40,301 nucleotides of DNA from contig CACLMT010000003.1 of the NCBI GenBank assembly GCA_902608115.1, positions 1-40,301 of the forward strand, in the 5' to 3' direction. Under the pieces are notes generated by a model, which was not told the origin of the DNA, made no database searches, and worked only from the letters and a program-made list of their open reading frames with translations. This stretch comes from an uncultured SAR86 cluster bacterium. Lineage in GTDB: Bacteria > Pseudomonadota > Gammaproteobacteria > Magnimaribacterales > D2472. Position numbers and translations under genes: made by a program. Positions 1 to 7,156 of the stretch are shown one piece after another; position 1 is the first letter of the stretch, and every line of letters begins with the position of its first letter.

Positions 1-667
1 TTCGATTGTTTCTTGGGGCAAGACCCCTAGCAGAAAGATATCTCATTATATTTGCTTGATAAATCCCCATAATTGGCCCTAACCCCATCGAAACTGTTGG
101 GAATTGCCAATATTCTGGCATCAACCATGGATGCGGATAAGAAGAAATACCTGGTTTATCTACTTCTCGTCTAAAATTATCTAAATCTTCCTCAGATAGA
201 TAGCCCTCTAAGAAGCTCCTTGCATAAATCCCAGGAGATGAATGGCCTTGGAAATAAATTAGATCCTCTTGATCATTATTTGATCCTTGAAAGAAATAAT
301 TAAAACCAACGTCATATAATGTTGCAGCAGATGAAAATGTTGCAATATGACCACCCAAATCATCATTCGATTTATTGGCTCGCAAAACCATCACTAAAGC
401 ATTCCATCTAATAAGAGATCGAATCCTTCTTTCCATAAAAAGATCCCCTGGCATTTTTGCTTCTTCGCTAATTGGAATAGAATTTCTGAACGGAGTTGTT
501 AAATTATAATTAGGTATAGTCCCTGATTCTGTTAACTTAGATGCAAGTTTTTCTAAAATAAACGAGGCTCTTTCATTGCCATGTTCATTAATAATATTTT
601 CTATAGCATCAAGCCACTCTCTTAACTCAGGGTCATTAAATTGGTTGTTATTTAAACTATCTTTCAA
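1..667 (-). CDS. aceE: Pyruvate dehydrogenase E1 component, homodimeric type (N-terminal part; gene runs off the left edge)
   Basis: Reverse-strand translation of 1-667 matches the N-terminus of E. coli-type AceE, the thiamine-diphosphate E1 subunit that decarboxylates pyruvate in the pyruvate dehydrogenase complex. Visible landmarks in order are DPELREWLDAIE, ERRIRSLIRWNA, the block GGHIATFSSAATLYDVGF, YFQGHSSPGIYARSFLEG and SSYPHPWLMPEYWQFPTVSMG. About 222 of roughly 890 codons are present. No in-frame ATG or GTG lies between the upstream TGA and the conserved region. The best start is TTG at 665-667, preceded on the minus strand by TAAGG (676-680) at normal spacing, giving an N-terminus about as long as the E. 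coli protein. The gene is divergent from the flavin oxidoreductase at 772. Family call very sure; start codon inferred. Confidence 0.93.
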   Translation of the reverse strand, partial: MKDSLNNNQFNDPELREWLDAIENIINEHGNERASFILEKLASKLTESGTIPNYNLTTPFRNSIPISEEAKMPGDLFMERRIRSLIRWNALVMVLRANKSNDDLGGHIATFSSAATLYDVGFNYFFQGSNNDQEDLIYFQGHSSPGIYARSFLEGYLSEEDLDNFRREVDKPGISSYPHPWLMPEYWQFPTVSMGLGPIMGIYQANIMRYLSARGLAPRNNR

Positions 668-771
668 AAATTGTGCCTTAGAGAATCTATTAACAACAAC
701 ATTGTAATATAACCATAGTCTTATTATTGTTATTATATGATTTGATCTAAATTTCACCTAAAGGTAAAAAT
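668..771. promoter_or_regulatory. Divergent intergenic region between aceE and the LLM oxidoreductase
   Basis: This 104-bp AT-rich spacer separates two divergent genes and must hold both promoters. For the plus-strand gene a TATGAT -10-like hexamer lies at 736-741, and an AAAGG ribosome binding site (760-764) precedes the ATG at 772. No convincing -35 box sits at the right distance. For aceE an extended -10-like TGGTTATATT can be read on the minus strand near 704-714. These assignments are weak. Confidence 0.35.
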
Positions 772-1650
772 ATGCGTTTTTCTTATCACCCCTCAATGTG
801 CAACCCTTCATTCTATTTAGAGCTTGGAAAAGCAGCTGAAGCAGCAGGTTTTGATGTAATAACTTTTCCAGACAGCATCTGCTACCCAAAAGAATGTGAT
901 TCAACTTATCCATATAATGATGATGGAAGCCGTGATTTCCTAGAAGGTGTCCCCTTTCTTGAGCCATTTTCAATAATTCCTGCTATTGCTGCAGTAACAG
1001 AAAAATTAGAATTTTCTACTTCTGTGTACAAATTAGCCCCAAGACAAACTGTAACAACTGCTAAATTTGTTACCACCTTGGGCGTCATGACAAATAACAG
1101 ATTTCATTTTGGTGTTGGAGTTAGCCCATGGTATGAAGACTTCCTAGCTACCGGCGAGCGATGGGAAAAAAGAGGGAAAAGAATGGATGAGCAAATTGAT
1201 ATTTTAAAAGGTCTGATGAATGGAGAATACTTCTCATACAAGGGTGAATTTTATGATATTCCAGAATTAAAAATATGCCCAGCCCCAACAAAACCAGTTC
1301 CTATTTTAATTGGAGGACACTCCAAACCTGCTTTAAGAAGAGCTGCAAGAATTGGTGATGGATGGATAAGTGCTGGTTTGAGTTTAGAAGAGACAAAAGC
1401 CTTGATAGAGCAAATTAATACATATAGAAACGAATATGGAACTTTGAACCATCCAAACTATCAATTTCAAGTTATGGGTGAAGCTGCATATAGCCTTGAC
1501 GGAATAAAACACCTAGAAGATCTAGGTGCAACTGAAGTAATTGTAGCTTTTAGGAATGCTTATGAAGGTGGTCCAGATGAAAGAACATTAGAGGGGATGA
1601 TTGCTGAAATAAACTGGTATGCAAAAGAAATTATTAGTAAATCAACTTAA
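772..1650 (+). CDS. LLM-class (luciferase-like) flavin-dependent oxidoreductase
   Basis: The 292-residue product is a bacterial luciferase-like TIM-barrel protein of the LLM class, whose members use F420 or FMN for oxidation or monooxygenation of small molecules. Visible features are the N-terminal strand (MRFSYHP), the segment GFDVITFPDS, the conserved RFHFGVGVSPWYEDF block near residues 111-125, KRMDEQIDILKGL, the PVPILIGGHSKPALRRAA block and ARIGDGWI near 205. Length is normal. A good AAAGG site precedes the ATG. It stands alone on the plus strand, convergent with tRNA-Pro, whose 3' end lies 7 bp downstream. The substrate cannot be told from the sequence, nor whether the cofactor is F420 or FMN; FMN is more likely in a gammaproteobacterium. 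Confidence 0.85.
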   Translation: MRFSYHPSMCNPSFYLELGKAAEAAGFDVITFPDSICYPKECDSTYPYNDDGSRDFLEGVPFLEPFSIIPAIAAVTEKLEFSTSVYKLAPRQTVTTAKFVTTLGVMTNNRFHFGVGVSPWYEDFLATGERWEKRGKRMDEQIDILKGLMNGEYFSYKGEFYDIPELKICPAPTKPVPILIGGHSKPALRRAARIGDGWISAGLSLEETKALIEQINTYRNEYGTLNHPNYQFQVMGEAAYSLDGIKHLEDLGATEVIVAFRNAYEGGPDERTLEGMIAEINWYAKEIISKST

Positions 1651-1657
1651 AAAATAA

Positions 1658-1734
1658 TGGTCGGGATGGCCGGATTTGAACCGACGACCACCTCACCCCC
1701 AGCGAGGTGCGCTACCAGACTGCGCCACATCCCG
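1658..1734 (-). tRNA. tRNA-Pro (anticodon GGG)
   Basis: The reverse strand reads as a full 77-nt tRNA: acceptor CGGGATG pairs with CATCCCG, the D-arm contains GCGCAGTCTGGTAGCGC, the T-arm contains GGTTCAAATCC, and the 3' CCA is encoded (TGG at 1658-1660). The anticodon stem CCTCG/TGAGG encloses the loop CTGGGGG, giving anticodon GGG (plus-strand 1698-1700), so it reads CCC and CCU proline codons. It closely resembles E. coli tRNA-Pro apart from the anticodon. A minus-strand promoter with a TATTAT/TATATA -10-like element about 30 bp upstream (near 1764-1770) is plausible. Nothing else is seen between here and the promoter of the next plus-strand gene. Confidence 0.96.
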
Positions 1735-1917
1735 TTTTAAAAAATTAAACCATATGCAACTTTATATAATAGACTCTCATAAAAAAAAGTTAAAATAGTA
1801 TGCTTTTTTAAAATACTTTGTATAATGCAATTAAATATAAAGATTATTTTTAAGTTAAAATAACTTGATAAATAAGTAATAACGCTATATTTTGAATGTT
1901 ATAGGTTATTAAAAAGT

Positions 1918-1973
1918 TTGGAATTTAGTTAATAATTGAGGCATAATACTCGATCTAGTAACAGGAATGGTGA
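1918..1973 (+). promoter_or_regulatory. Sigma-70-like promoter and ribosome binding site of the secreted Thr/Pro-rich protein gene
   Basis: TTGGAA at 1918-1923 and CATAAT at 1942-1947 are separated by 18 bp, a fair -35/-10 pair. A GGTGA ribosome binding site follows at 1969-1973, 5 nt before the ATG at 1979. The rest of 1735-1917 is very AT-rich and shows no coding potential. Confidence 0.55.
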
Positions 1974-1978
1974 AATAA

Positions 1979-2728
1979 ATGGCAAAATTAAAAATGAATT
2001 TGGTTAGAATGTTTTCTGTAGTAATGGCGTCCATTGCCGGATTGGCTTCAACTACCGTCGTTGCTGACGATGAACCAAAAGCTGCTGGAGAAGAAGCTGC
2101 AGACAAAGCTTCTGGATCGTTAAGTGCTGGCGCTATAGCCGCTGCTGTTGCTGCTGCTGCTGCAATTGCTGCTGCATCAGACTCAGGTAGCGGAGGAGAT
2201 GCAACACCTACACCTACACCTGCACCTACACCTGCACCGACTCCTGCACCGACTCCTGCACCGACTCCTGCACCAACAGAGGTCTATACTAAGACTGACG
2301 AAGTATCAGTAATGGAAACTGTGCTTACTAATAGTGGAGCCACTGAAACTCAAACTACAACATCAACCTCTACTAGTACTTCATCAGTACCAATAGGAAC
2401 TGCTACAAGAGAGTCAGCAACAGCTACTCAAACAGCAACCACTACAGGTACTCAGACATCTACAAGTACTTATAGTACAACCTATACTTCTGGAGATACG
2501 GGCACAACAGCCACTGCGGTTAAATACGATAACGAACAAGTTAATACTGACACAGTCGTTATTGCCGTTGAAGGTGGTGTTCCTGCGGTTGAAGAATATG
2601 TTATCTACGAAGAGATTATTTTAACCAATGAAGAAACAGAGACAACTGTTGTACCAGTTCAGGTTGAAGTAGACGTTGTTGCATCAACACATACTGTTAC
2701 CAGCACTGCTACAAGAACGGTAGAATAA
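1979..2728 (+). CDS. Secreted Ala/Thr/Pro-rich protein, GfcA/YjbE-like architecture
   Basis: The 249-residue protein starts with a type I signal peptide (basic MAKLKMNLVR, then a hydrophobic core, likely cut near VVA-DDE at 28-30). An acidic stretch follows, then an Ala-rich hydrophobic segment at about 46-66 ending in SDSGSGGDA, a Pro-Thr/Pro-Ala repeat (about 75-100), a Thr/Ser-rich zone (about 118-180) and an acidic Val/Glu-rich tail. E. coli GfcA and YjbE, small threonine-rich proteins of group-4-capsule operons, share the order signal peptide, Ala-rich hydrophobic stretch, DSGxGG, Thr-rich tail, but are only about 80-100 residues long. The YjbH/GfcD, YjbF/GfcB and SLBB genes on the other strand nearby support the comparison. 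It has its own promoter and terminator. The function is unknown; the GfcA/YjbE link is inferred from architecture only. Confidence 0.6.
   Translation: MAKLKMNLVRMFSVVMASIAGLASTTVVADDEPKAAGEEAADKASGSLSAGAIAAAVAAAAAIAAASDSGSGGDATPTPTPAPTPAPTPAPTPAPTPAPTEVYTKTDEVSVMETVLTNSGATETQTTTSTSTSTSSVPIGTATRESATATQTATTTGTQTSTSTYSTTYTSGDTGTTATAVKYDNEQVNTDTVVIAVEGGVPAVEEYVIYEEIILTNEETETTVVPVQVEVDVVASTHTVTSTATRTVE
2204..2278 (+). repeat. Pro-Thr/Pro-Ala coding repeat with perfect 12-bp tandem units
   Basis: The stretch encodes alternating PT and PA dipeptides. Its centre consists of three exact copies of CCGACTCCTGCA at 2237-2248, 2249-2260 and 2261-2272, flanked by degenerate six-base CCTACA/CCTGCA units. 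All units are multiples of three, so copy-number change would keep the reading frame and alter only the length of a probable rigid linker. Confidence 0.9.
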
Positions 2729-2754
2729 TACTTAAGTAGTAAGAAGCTTTTTAT

Positions 2755-2787
2755 CAAAAAAAAGGAGAACTTAGTTCTCCTTTTTTT
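2755..2787. terminator. Bidirectional rho-independent terminator
   Basis: A perfect hairpin GGAGAAC (2764-2770), loop TTA, GTTCTCC (2774-2780) is flanked by a run of A on the left and seven T on the right. It therefore works in both directions, ending the plus-strand secreted-protein gene (stop at 2728) and the convergent minus-strand carbamoyltransferase gene (stop at 2823). Confidence 0.93.
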
Positions 2788-2822
2788 GTATCCAATACTA
2801 TGAACATCAATAGTTCTATTGA

Positions 2823-4661
2823 TCAATCTAATTTATATTTGTCCTTATAATCTTCTTTTAAGTTTTGGTTTTGTTCATTTTTTAAAAGAACAAAATCTTC
2901 AATAACAAGCAAATCAAGCTCTGTTCCCATAAAGCATTTAAAAGCATCTTCAGGTGAGCATACAATTGGTTCCCCTCTGACATTAAAAGAAGTATTAACT
3001 AATACAGGGCATCCTGTTATCTCATAGAACTTATTAATCAAAGAATGGTATGTAGGGTTTGTCTCAGAATGAACCGTTTGTACTCTAGCGCTATAATCAA
3101 TATGCGTAATTGCAGGGATATCTGATCTTGGGATGTTGAGCTTTTCTATCCCAAATAGACTGTTGTCTTCTTCAGACATTTCATAACACTTTTCTTTCAG
3201 CACATTAGCAACTAATAACATATATGGACTATCTACATCTAAATCAAACCAGTTGGATACATGTTCTCTTAGAACGCTTGGAGCAAAGGGCCTAAAACTT
3301 TCTCTGTATTTAACTTTAAGATTGAGTTGTTTTTGCATTTTAGGAGACCTGGGATCACCAATAATACTTCTATTTCCAAGAGCCCTAGGACCAAATTCCA
3401 TGCGGCCTCGCATCCAACCAACAGCTTTCTCCTGAGACAATTGTTGAGCGACTAGCTCTATCAACTCTTTTTTATCATACTGATGATAAGTAGCACCACA
3501 TGAATCCAACAATAATTTTACTTCTTCATTTTGATAGCTTGGACCTAAATATGCTCCATTCATTTTTGAGGGGTTAGCTGGCAACTCTCTTGTATTTTTT
3601 AGCATCTTATACCAAATTGTTAATGCAGCACCCAATGAACCTCCAGCATCACCGGCTGCAGGTTGTATCCATATATTTTCAAAAATTTTTTCTTTTAATA
3701 AAATTCCATTTGCAACACAATTTAGAGCTACTCCGCCAGCAAGACATAAGTTTTTTTCATTAGTATTTTTTTGAATATCTTTTGCAAGTTTTAACACAAC
3801 TTCTTCTGCTATTGCTTGAATTGATGCAGCAAGATCCATTTCTTTTTGAGTAATTTCACTTTCAGGTTTTCTGGGCGGACCACCAAATAACTTATTAAAG
3901 TTTTTATTTGTCATGGTAAGTCCGGTGCAATAATCAAAGTAATGCATATTTAAATTAAAACTCCCATCATCATTAATTTGTATTAAATTATTCTTAATGG
4001 CATCAACATATACTGGCTTACCATATGGAGCGAGACCCATAATTTTATATTCACCAGAATTCACCCTGAAGCCCGTATAGTATGTAAATGCAGAATATAG
4101 TAACCCTAATGAATGAGGAAAATGAATTTCTTTAAGGACTTCTAATTCGCTACCCCTACCAAGCGCCAAAGAAGTAGTAGTCCATTCCCCAACACCATCC
4201 ATTGTTAGAACCGCAGCACTCTCAAAAGGTGAAGGGTAAAATGCGCTTGCAGCATGAGAAAGATGATGCTCTGAGAAAAGTATTTTATCCTCAAGCTCAA
4301 TTTCATTTTTAAAAATTTCTTTTAAAGAATTTATGAGCATTACTTTTTGAAAAAGCTTTTCCTTTATCCATATAGGCATAGATGCAGAAAAACTTTTGAA
4401 GCCTTTAGGCGCAAAAGCTAGATAAGTCTCTAAAAGTCTCTCAAATTTTAGGAAAGGTTTTTCATAAAATACTATGTAATCTAGTTTCTTTGGATCAATA
4501 TTTGCTTCATCAAGACAATAACTTATAGAATTCTTTGGAAATCCACTATCATGCTTTTTTCTAGTAAACCTTTCTTCTTGTGCTGCAGCAATTATTTTGC
4601 CATTAGATATTAAACAGCTAGCACTATCGTGATAAAAAGCGGATATACCTAGGATGTACAT
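2823..4661 (-). CDS. Carbamoyltransferase, NodU/TobZ/CmcH family
   Basis: The 612-residue protein has the two-domain form of O-carbamoyltransferases such as NodU and TobZ, which make carbamoyl-AMP from carbamoyl phosphate and ATP and move the carbamoyl group to a hydroxyl of a sugar or antibiotic. The N-terminal Kae1-like domain shows GISAFYHDSA (5-14), QEERFTRKK, the metal-binding EHHLSHA (131-137, with H132 and H136) and DGVGEWTT (155-162). The C-terminal YrdC-like domain shows GWMRGRMEFGPRALGNRSI (about 415-433) and SFRPFAPSVL. Length is typical. It is the last gene of the minus-strand set, just after the DUF5989 and SxtJ genes, a grouping common in polysaccharide loci. Its likely substrate is a hydroxyl on the local surface glycan or its lipid-linked precursor, which is inference. 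Confidence 0.93.
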   Translation of the reverse strand: MYILGISAFYHDSASCLISNGKIIAAAQEERFTRKKHDSGFPKNSISYCLDEANIDPKKLDYIVFYEKPFLKFERLLETYLAFAPKGFKSFSASMPIWIKEKLFQKVMLINSLKEIFKNEIELEDKILFSEHHLSHAASAFYPSPFESAAVLTMDGVGEWTTTSLALGRGSELEVLKEIHFPHSLGLLYSAFTYYTGFRVNSGEYKIMGLAPYGKPVYVDAIKNNLIQINDDGSFNLNMHYFDYCTGLTMTNKNFNKLFGGPPRKPESEITQKEMDLAASIQAIAEEVVLKLAKDIQKNTNEKNLCLAGGVALNCVANGILLKEKIFENIWIQPAAGDAGGSLGAALTIWYKMLKNTRELPANPSKMNGAYLGPSYQNEEVKLLLDSCGATYHQYDKKELIELVAQQLSQEKAVGWMRGRMEFGPRALGNRSIIGDPRSPKMQKQLNLKVKYRESFRPFAPSVLREHVSNWFDLDVDSPYMLLVANVLKEKCYEMSEEDNSLFGIEKLNIPRSDIPAITHIDYSARVQTVHSETNPTYHSLINKFYEITGCPVLVNTSFNVRGEPIVCSPEDAFKCFMGTELDLLVIEDFVLLKNEQNQNLKEDYKDKYKLD

Positions 4662-4664
4662 TAA

Positions 4665-4817
4665 CTAGAATATAGTATAAATAAATGGTGCTATAACTGA
4701 GCTTTGAGCAAAAATTAATAAGCTTCCAATTATAAAGAGTATAAAAATAACTGGTCCAAGCCAAAGCTTTTTTCTGTATTTTAGGAATACCCAGAGCTCT
4801 TTAAGTGTATTGACCAT
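4665..4817 (-). CDS. DUF5989 small membrane protein (50 aa)
   Basis: A short ORF fits exactly between the carbamoyltransferase and SxtJ genes. Its 50-residue product begins MVNTLKELWVFLKYRKKLWL, continues with one hydrophobic helix (about 21-38), and ends AQSSVIAPFIYTIF. The basic amphipathic N-terminus, WL-P start of the helix, and QxSxxAPFIY tail are those of the DUF5989 family, tiny proteins usually encoded beside NodU-type carbamoyltransferases and SxtJ. The stop lies 3 nt before the ATG of the carbamoyltransferase, which suggests translational coupling. It is probably an inner-membrane partner of SxtJ or the transferase; no activity is known to me. Confidence 0.85.
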   Translation of the reverse strand: MVNTLKELWVFLKYRKKLWLGPVIFILFIIGSLLIFAQSSVIAPFIYTIF

Positions 4818-4858
4818 TATTTATTTTATCATGCCTATTTTTAAGCAACTAACTATGG

Positions 4859-5257
4859 CTAGAACTGATTTTTAAAAGATTCTGGTTTAATCTTGTCACT
4901 CCTATTTTTCCAAAATGTATCAGCATTTTTTGACTTTAAATTAAGTTCATCCCTTCCAAATAGTCTCATTATAATAGCGATTGGAGAGAACACTAAAAAA
5001 AAGATTATTCCCAAAACAATCGGGCTTACAACTCTACCAATAATAAACCCTATTAACATCCAGAATCTATTAAATGGACTTAATAATGATGGTTTGGTTA
5101 GGGTGATTATTACTGTAAGTAAAAATAGGCTTATAGAAACTACTAAAAATGTAATATAACCAACAAAGTAGAAGTAAATTGTTAATAGCAAGAATACGGT
5201 AGAGAAAAATCTACCAAATTTCTTATTTGATGGTAATTGCAGCTCTTTAAAGTTCAT
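4859..5257 (-). CDS. SxtJ-family membrane protein
   Basis: This 132-residue integral membrane protein has about four hydrophobic segments (roughly 16-35, 36-52, 65-77 and 78-97), followed by the motif MRLFGRDELNLK (about 97-108) and a charged tail with WKNRSD. That layout, especially RLFGRD after the last helix and the conserved Trp further on, matches the SxtJ family, named from the saxitoxin cluster, where it accompanies a carbamoyltransferase. Here it precedes DUF5989 and the NodU-type enzyme. It probably anchors or assists carbamoyl transfer at the membrane (inference). Its biochemical role is unknown. Confidence 0.8.
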   Translation of the reverse strand: MNFKELQLPSNKKFGRFFSTVFLLLTIYFYFVGYITFLVVSISLFLLTVIITLTKPSLLSPFNRFWMLIGFIIGRVVSPIVLGIIFFLVFSPIAIIMRLFGRDELNLKSKNADTFWKNRSDKIKPESFKNQF

Positions 5258-5300
5258 TCTTTATTGTAAATATAAATCCTTATAAATGTCTTGTAGATTT

Positions 5301-6362
5301 TTACCAGTTTTCAGCAATTACTTCTGCTATGTATGAGGCTGCTATTGGAGTGAAATGGTTGTCATCTGCTGTAAAAAAATATGGGGTAAAATTACCTTCT
5401 TCAAGCCTAGATTCAAAACTTCTTTTTAATTCTGGAGCTGGATCATAGATTTTAATATCTAGATTTTTTTCAAAATTTGAAAATCTTGCTCTTGGATCTA
5501 TTGTTGAACAACTAAAATCATAATTTAGGTAATTATAATGTAGATGTTTCTCTAACAAATCAACATCATAAAGAATGGGAGAGAGAAAAATTTCAAATTC
5601 GATATCAAGTTCTCTGGTTATTTGTTTAATATTTTTTAGATTCTCTTTAAATAATGACCAATATTCTTCCGCTTCCTTGGCGTACTGCGTTGAACCAAAA
5701 GTCCAAGTGTATGGCCCCATTGCGCTCCATTCTCTTTCTTCACATGTCCCGGATGTTTTACGAATTATTTTTCCCGCAAAATGTTGAGCAGTTCTTAAGA
5801 AAACAGATTTATTGGCATATTCATATCTCCATTTTGCCAACTTACTAAATAAGATTGAATTTACTTTGGATGAGGATTCCAAGTCTGCACTTGTAAAGGG
5901 CATAATATCATTAAAGTTAAATTGATAAATTATTCTCTCAATCTCAATATCCCTTTTTGAAGATAGATCTTTAATAGCCTTAATTATATTTGAGGTTGAA
6001 TCACCCATATTGTTACCGTATCCAGATATAGAGATAACATTAACTTCTATACCCTTGGCCAATAACAAGCGTTGAAGTCTATGCCACCAGATATCTTCAA
6101 AAGCTGTGCCAAATCCGCCACTAATCGAATCCCCAAAAATTAAAACTAAAGGTTTATCTGAAGGTACAAACTTTTTATTATTAGGCTTTCTAATTTGATA
6201 ATTATAGAAATTACCATCGTGATACCTTACATTCATAGATCTCTCAGATGAAAAAATATGATCTTTAAATTCAGGAAAGAATATTCTTGCACCAATCTCT
6301 AGAGCAAACAGCATGCAAAACAATACAATGAAATTAATAGAGATAGTTTTTATATAATTCAT
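5301..6362 (-). CDS. Membrane-anchored SGNH/GDSL-family hydrolase-like protein
   Basis: Counting from a GTG at 6371 the protein has 356 residues. The ATG three codons later (6362) has a GGTG site at better spacing and is used here, giving 353. An N-terminal hydrophobic helix (about 8-28) anchors it to the membrane with an exported catalytic domain. SGNH blocks are visible: VLIFGDSISGG (block I, nucleophile Ser in GDS near residue 79), SISGYGNNMGD (block II), IIYQFNFND (block III, Asn), and DDNHFTPIAASY near the C-terminus (block V Asp and His). Such proteins act as O-acyl esterases or O-acyltransferase partners on extracellular glycans. Its place ahead of sxtJ, DUF5989 and the carbamoyltransferase suggests a role in decorating the same polysaccharide; the substrate is unknown. 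Confidence 0.78.
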   Translation of the reverse strand: MNYIKTISINFIVLFCMLFALEIGARIFFPEFKDHIFSSERSMNVRYHDGNFYNYQIRKPNNKKFVPSDKPLVLIFGDSISGGFGTAFEDIWWHRLQRLLLAKGIEVNVISISGYGNNMGDSTSNIIKAIKDLSSKRDIEIERIIYQFNFNDIMPFTSADLESSSKVNSILFSKLAKWRYEYANKSVFLRTAQHFAGKIIRKTSGTCEEREWSAMGPYTWTFGSTQYAKEAEEYWSLFKENLKNIKQITRELDIEFEIFLSPILYDVDLLEKHLHYNYLNYDFSCSTIDPRARFSNFEKNLDIKIYDPAPELKRSFESRLEEGNFTPYFFTADDNHFTPIAASYIAEVIAENW

Positions 6363-6517
6363 GTGTATCACACCAATAGTTATACTAACCTAATGCAATT
6401 AAAATTAGTTATTGTAACACCGAGAACAATTGTTTCAGTTTCAATAGTAGGCTCTAAGCGTTCATATCTGAAGAATTAAAAACCTTACAGAAGAAACATA
6501 ACTAATTAATAACCTTT

Positions 6518-7156
6518 CTAGAACTTATAGAAAAAATCAATTTTAAATTTTGATAGATTTGGATGTACATATTGCTCAGAACGCATAATTAAACCGGCAC
6601 TATTAACAAAATACCTATTCTCACCCCTCCATTTAATAGAGGGTACGTAAAACTCATGTATATAAACCGTTGCCTCAATATCATCTTCAGGCCTATTTAA
6701 TAAAATTTTAGTATCAGACTTTGTAATAAAGTTTTCTACTGACATTAAGAATAAATCAGGCTTGTAAAACGTCGCTGAAGTCGTAAAGGAAGTATTTAAT
6801 AAATTAGAATCAAGATAATTAACAGGCTCATAAGTAACATCAGATGATAGACCCATGGTTTTGTATAAATGACCTTTATTTGTAAAAACCTGCACCCCAT
6901 CGTTAGAAGCCCATTCATGGGAGCCATTCGACGTATATGCCAAGACAACTAAAGAGCTAGGCCCACGTCCTATCTTAATATTGGCAAAAGATACTTCAAA
7001 ATTATCTAACTGCTCAGAGGAAATTGTATCCTCTGGAAAACCGCCTACATAACCCTGAATAAACTTTGCTGCATCAGTATAAGTAAATGCAGTACCAAAT
7101 GTAGTGCAGCTACATAGTAAAAAGAATGAAGAGCCAATAAAAATTTTATTAATCAT
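6518..7156 (-). CDS. yjbF: YjbF/GfcB-family group 4 capsule lipoprotein
   Basis: The product is about 212 residues and starts with a lipoprotein signal (MINKIFIGSSFFLLCSC, lipobox LCS-C), so it is probably outer-membrane anchored. The mature part shows the YjbF/GfcB-type core WASNDGVQVFTNKGHLYKTMGL and an Arg/Tyr-rich beta-strand C-terminus. An ATG at 7165 would add three residues. The ATG at 7156 is preferred because GGGA stands 8 nt before it, and it overlaps the YjbH stop by only 8 bp. Family members belong to the YjbEFGH and Gfc operons and are needed for group 4 capsule or exopolysaccharide export. It follows the YjbH and SLBB genes. The molecular role is not established. Confidence 0.85.
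   Translation of the reverse strand: MINKIFIGSSFFLLCSCTTFGTAFTYTDAAKFIQGYVGGFPEDTISSEQLDNFEVSFANIKIGRGPSSLVVLAYTSNGSHEWASNDGVQVFTNKGHLYKTMGLSSDVTYEPVNYLDSNLLNTSFTTSATFYKPDLFLMSVENFITKSDTKILLNRPEDDIEATVYIHEFYVPSIKWRGENRYFVNSAGLIMRSEQYVHPNLSKFKIDFFYKF

Noticed and set aside
2204-2278. CRISPR-like or minisatellite array
   Set aside because: Units are 6-12 bp with no spacers and lie in frame within a coding sequence; it is a Pro/Thr/Ala protein repeat.
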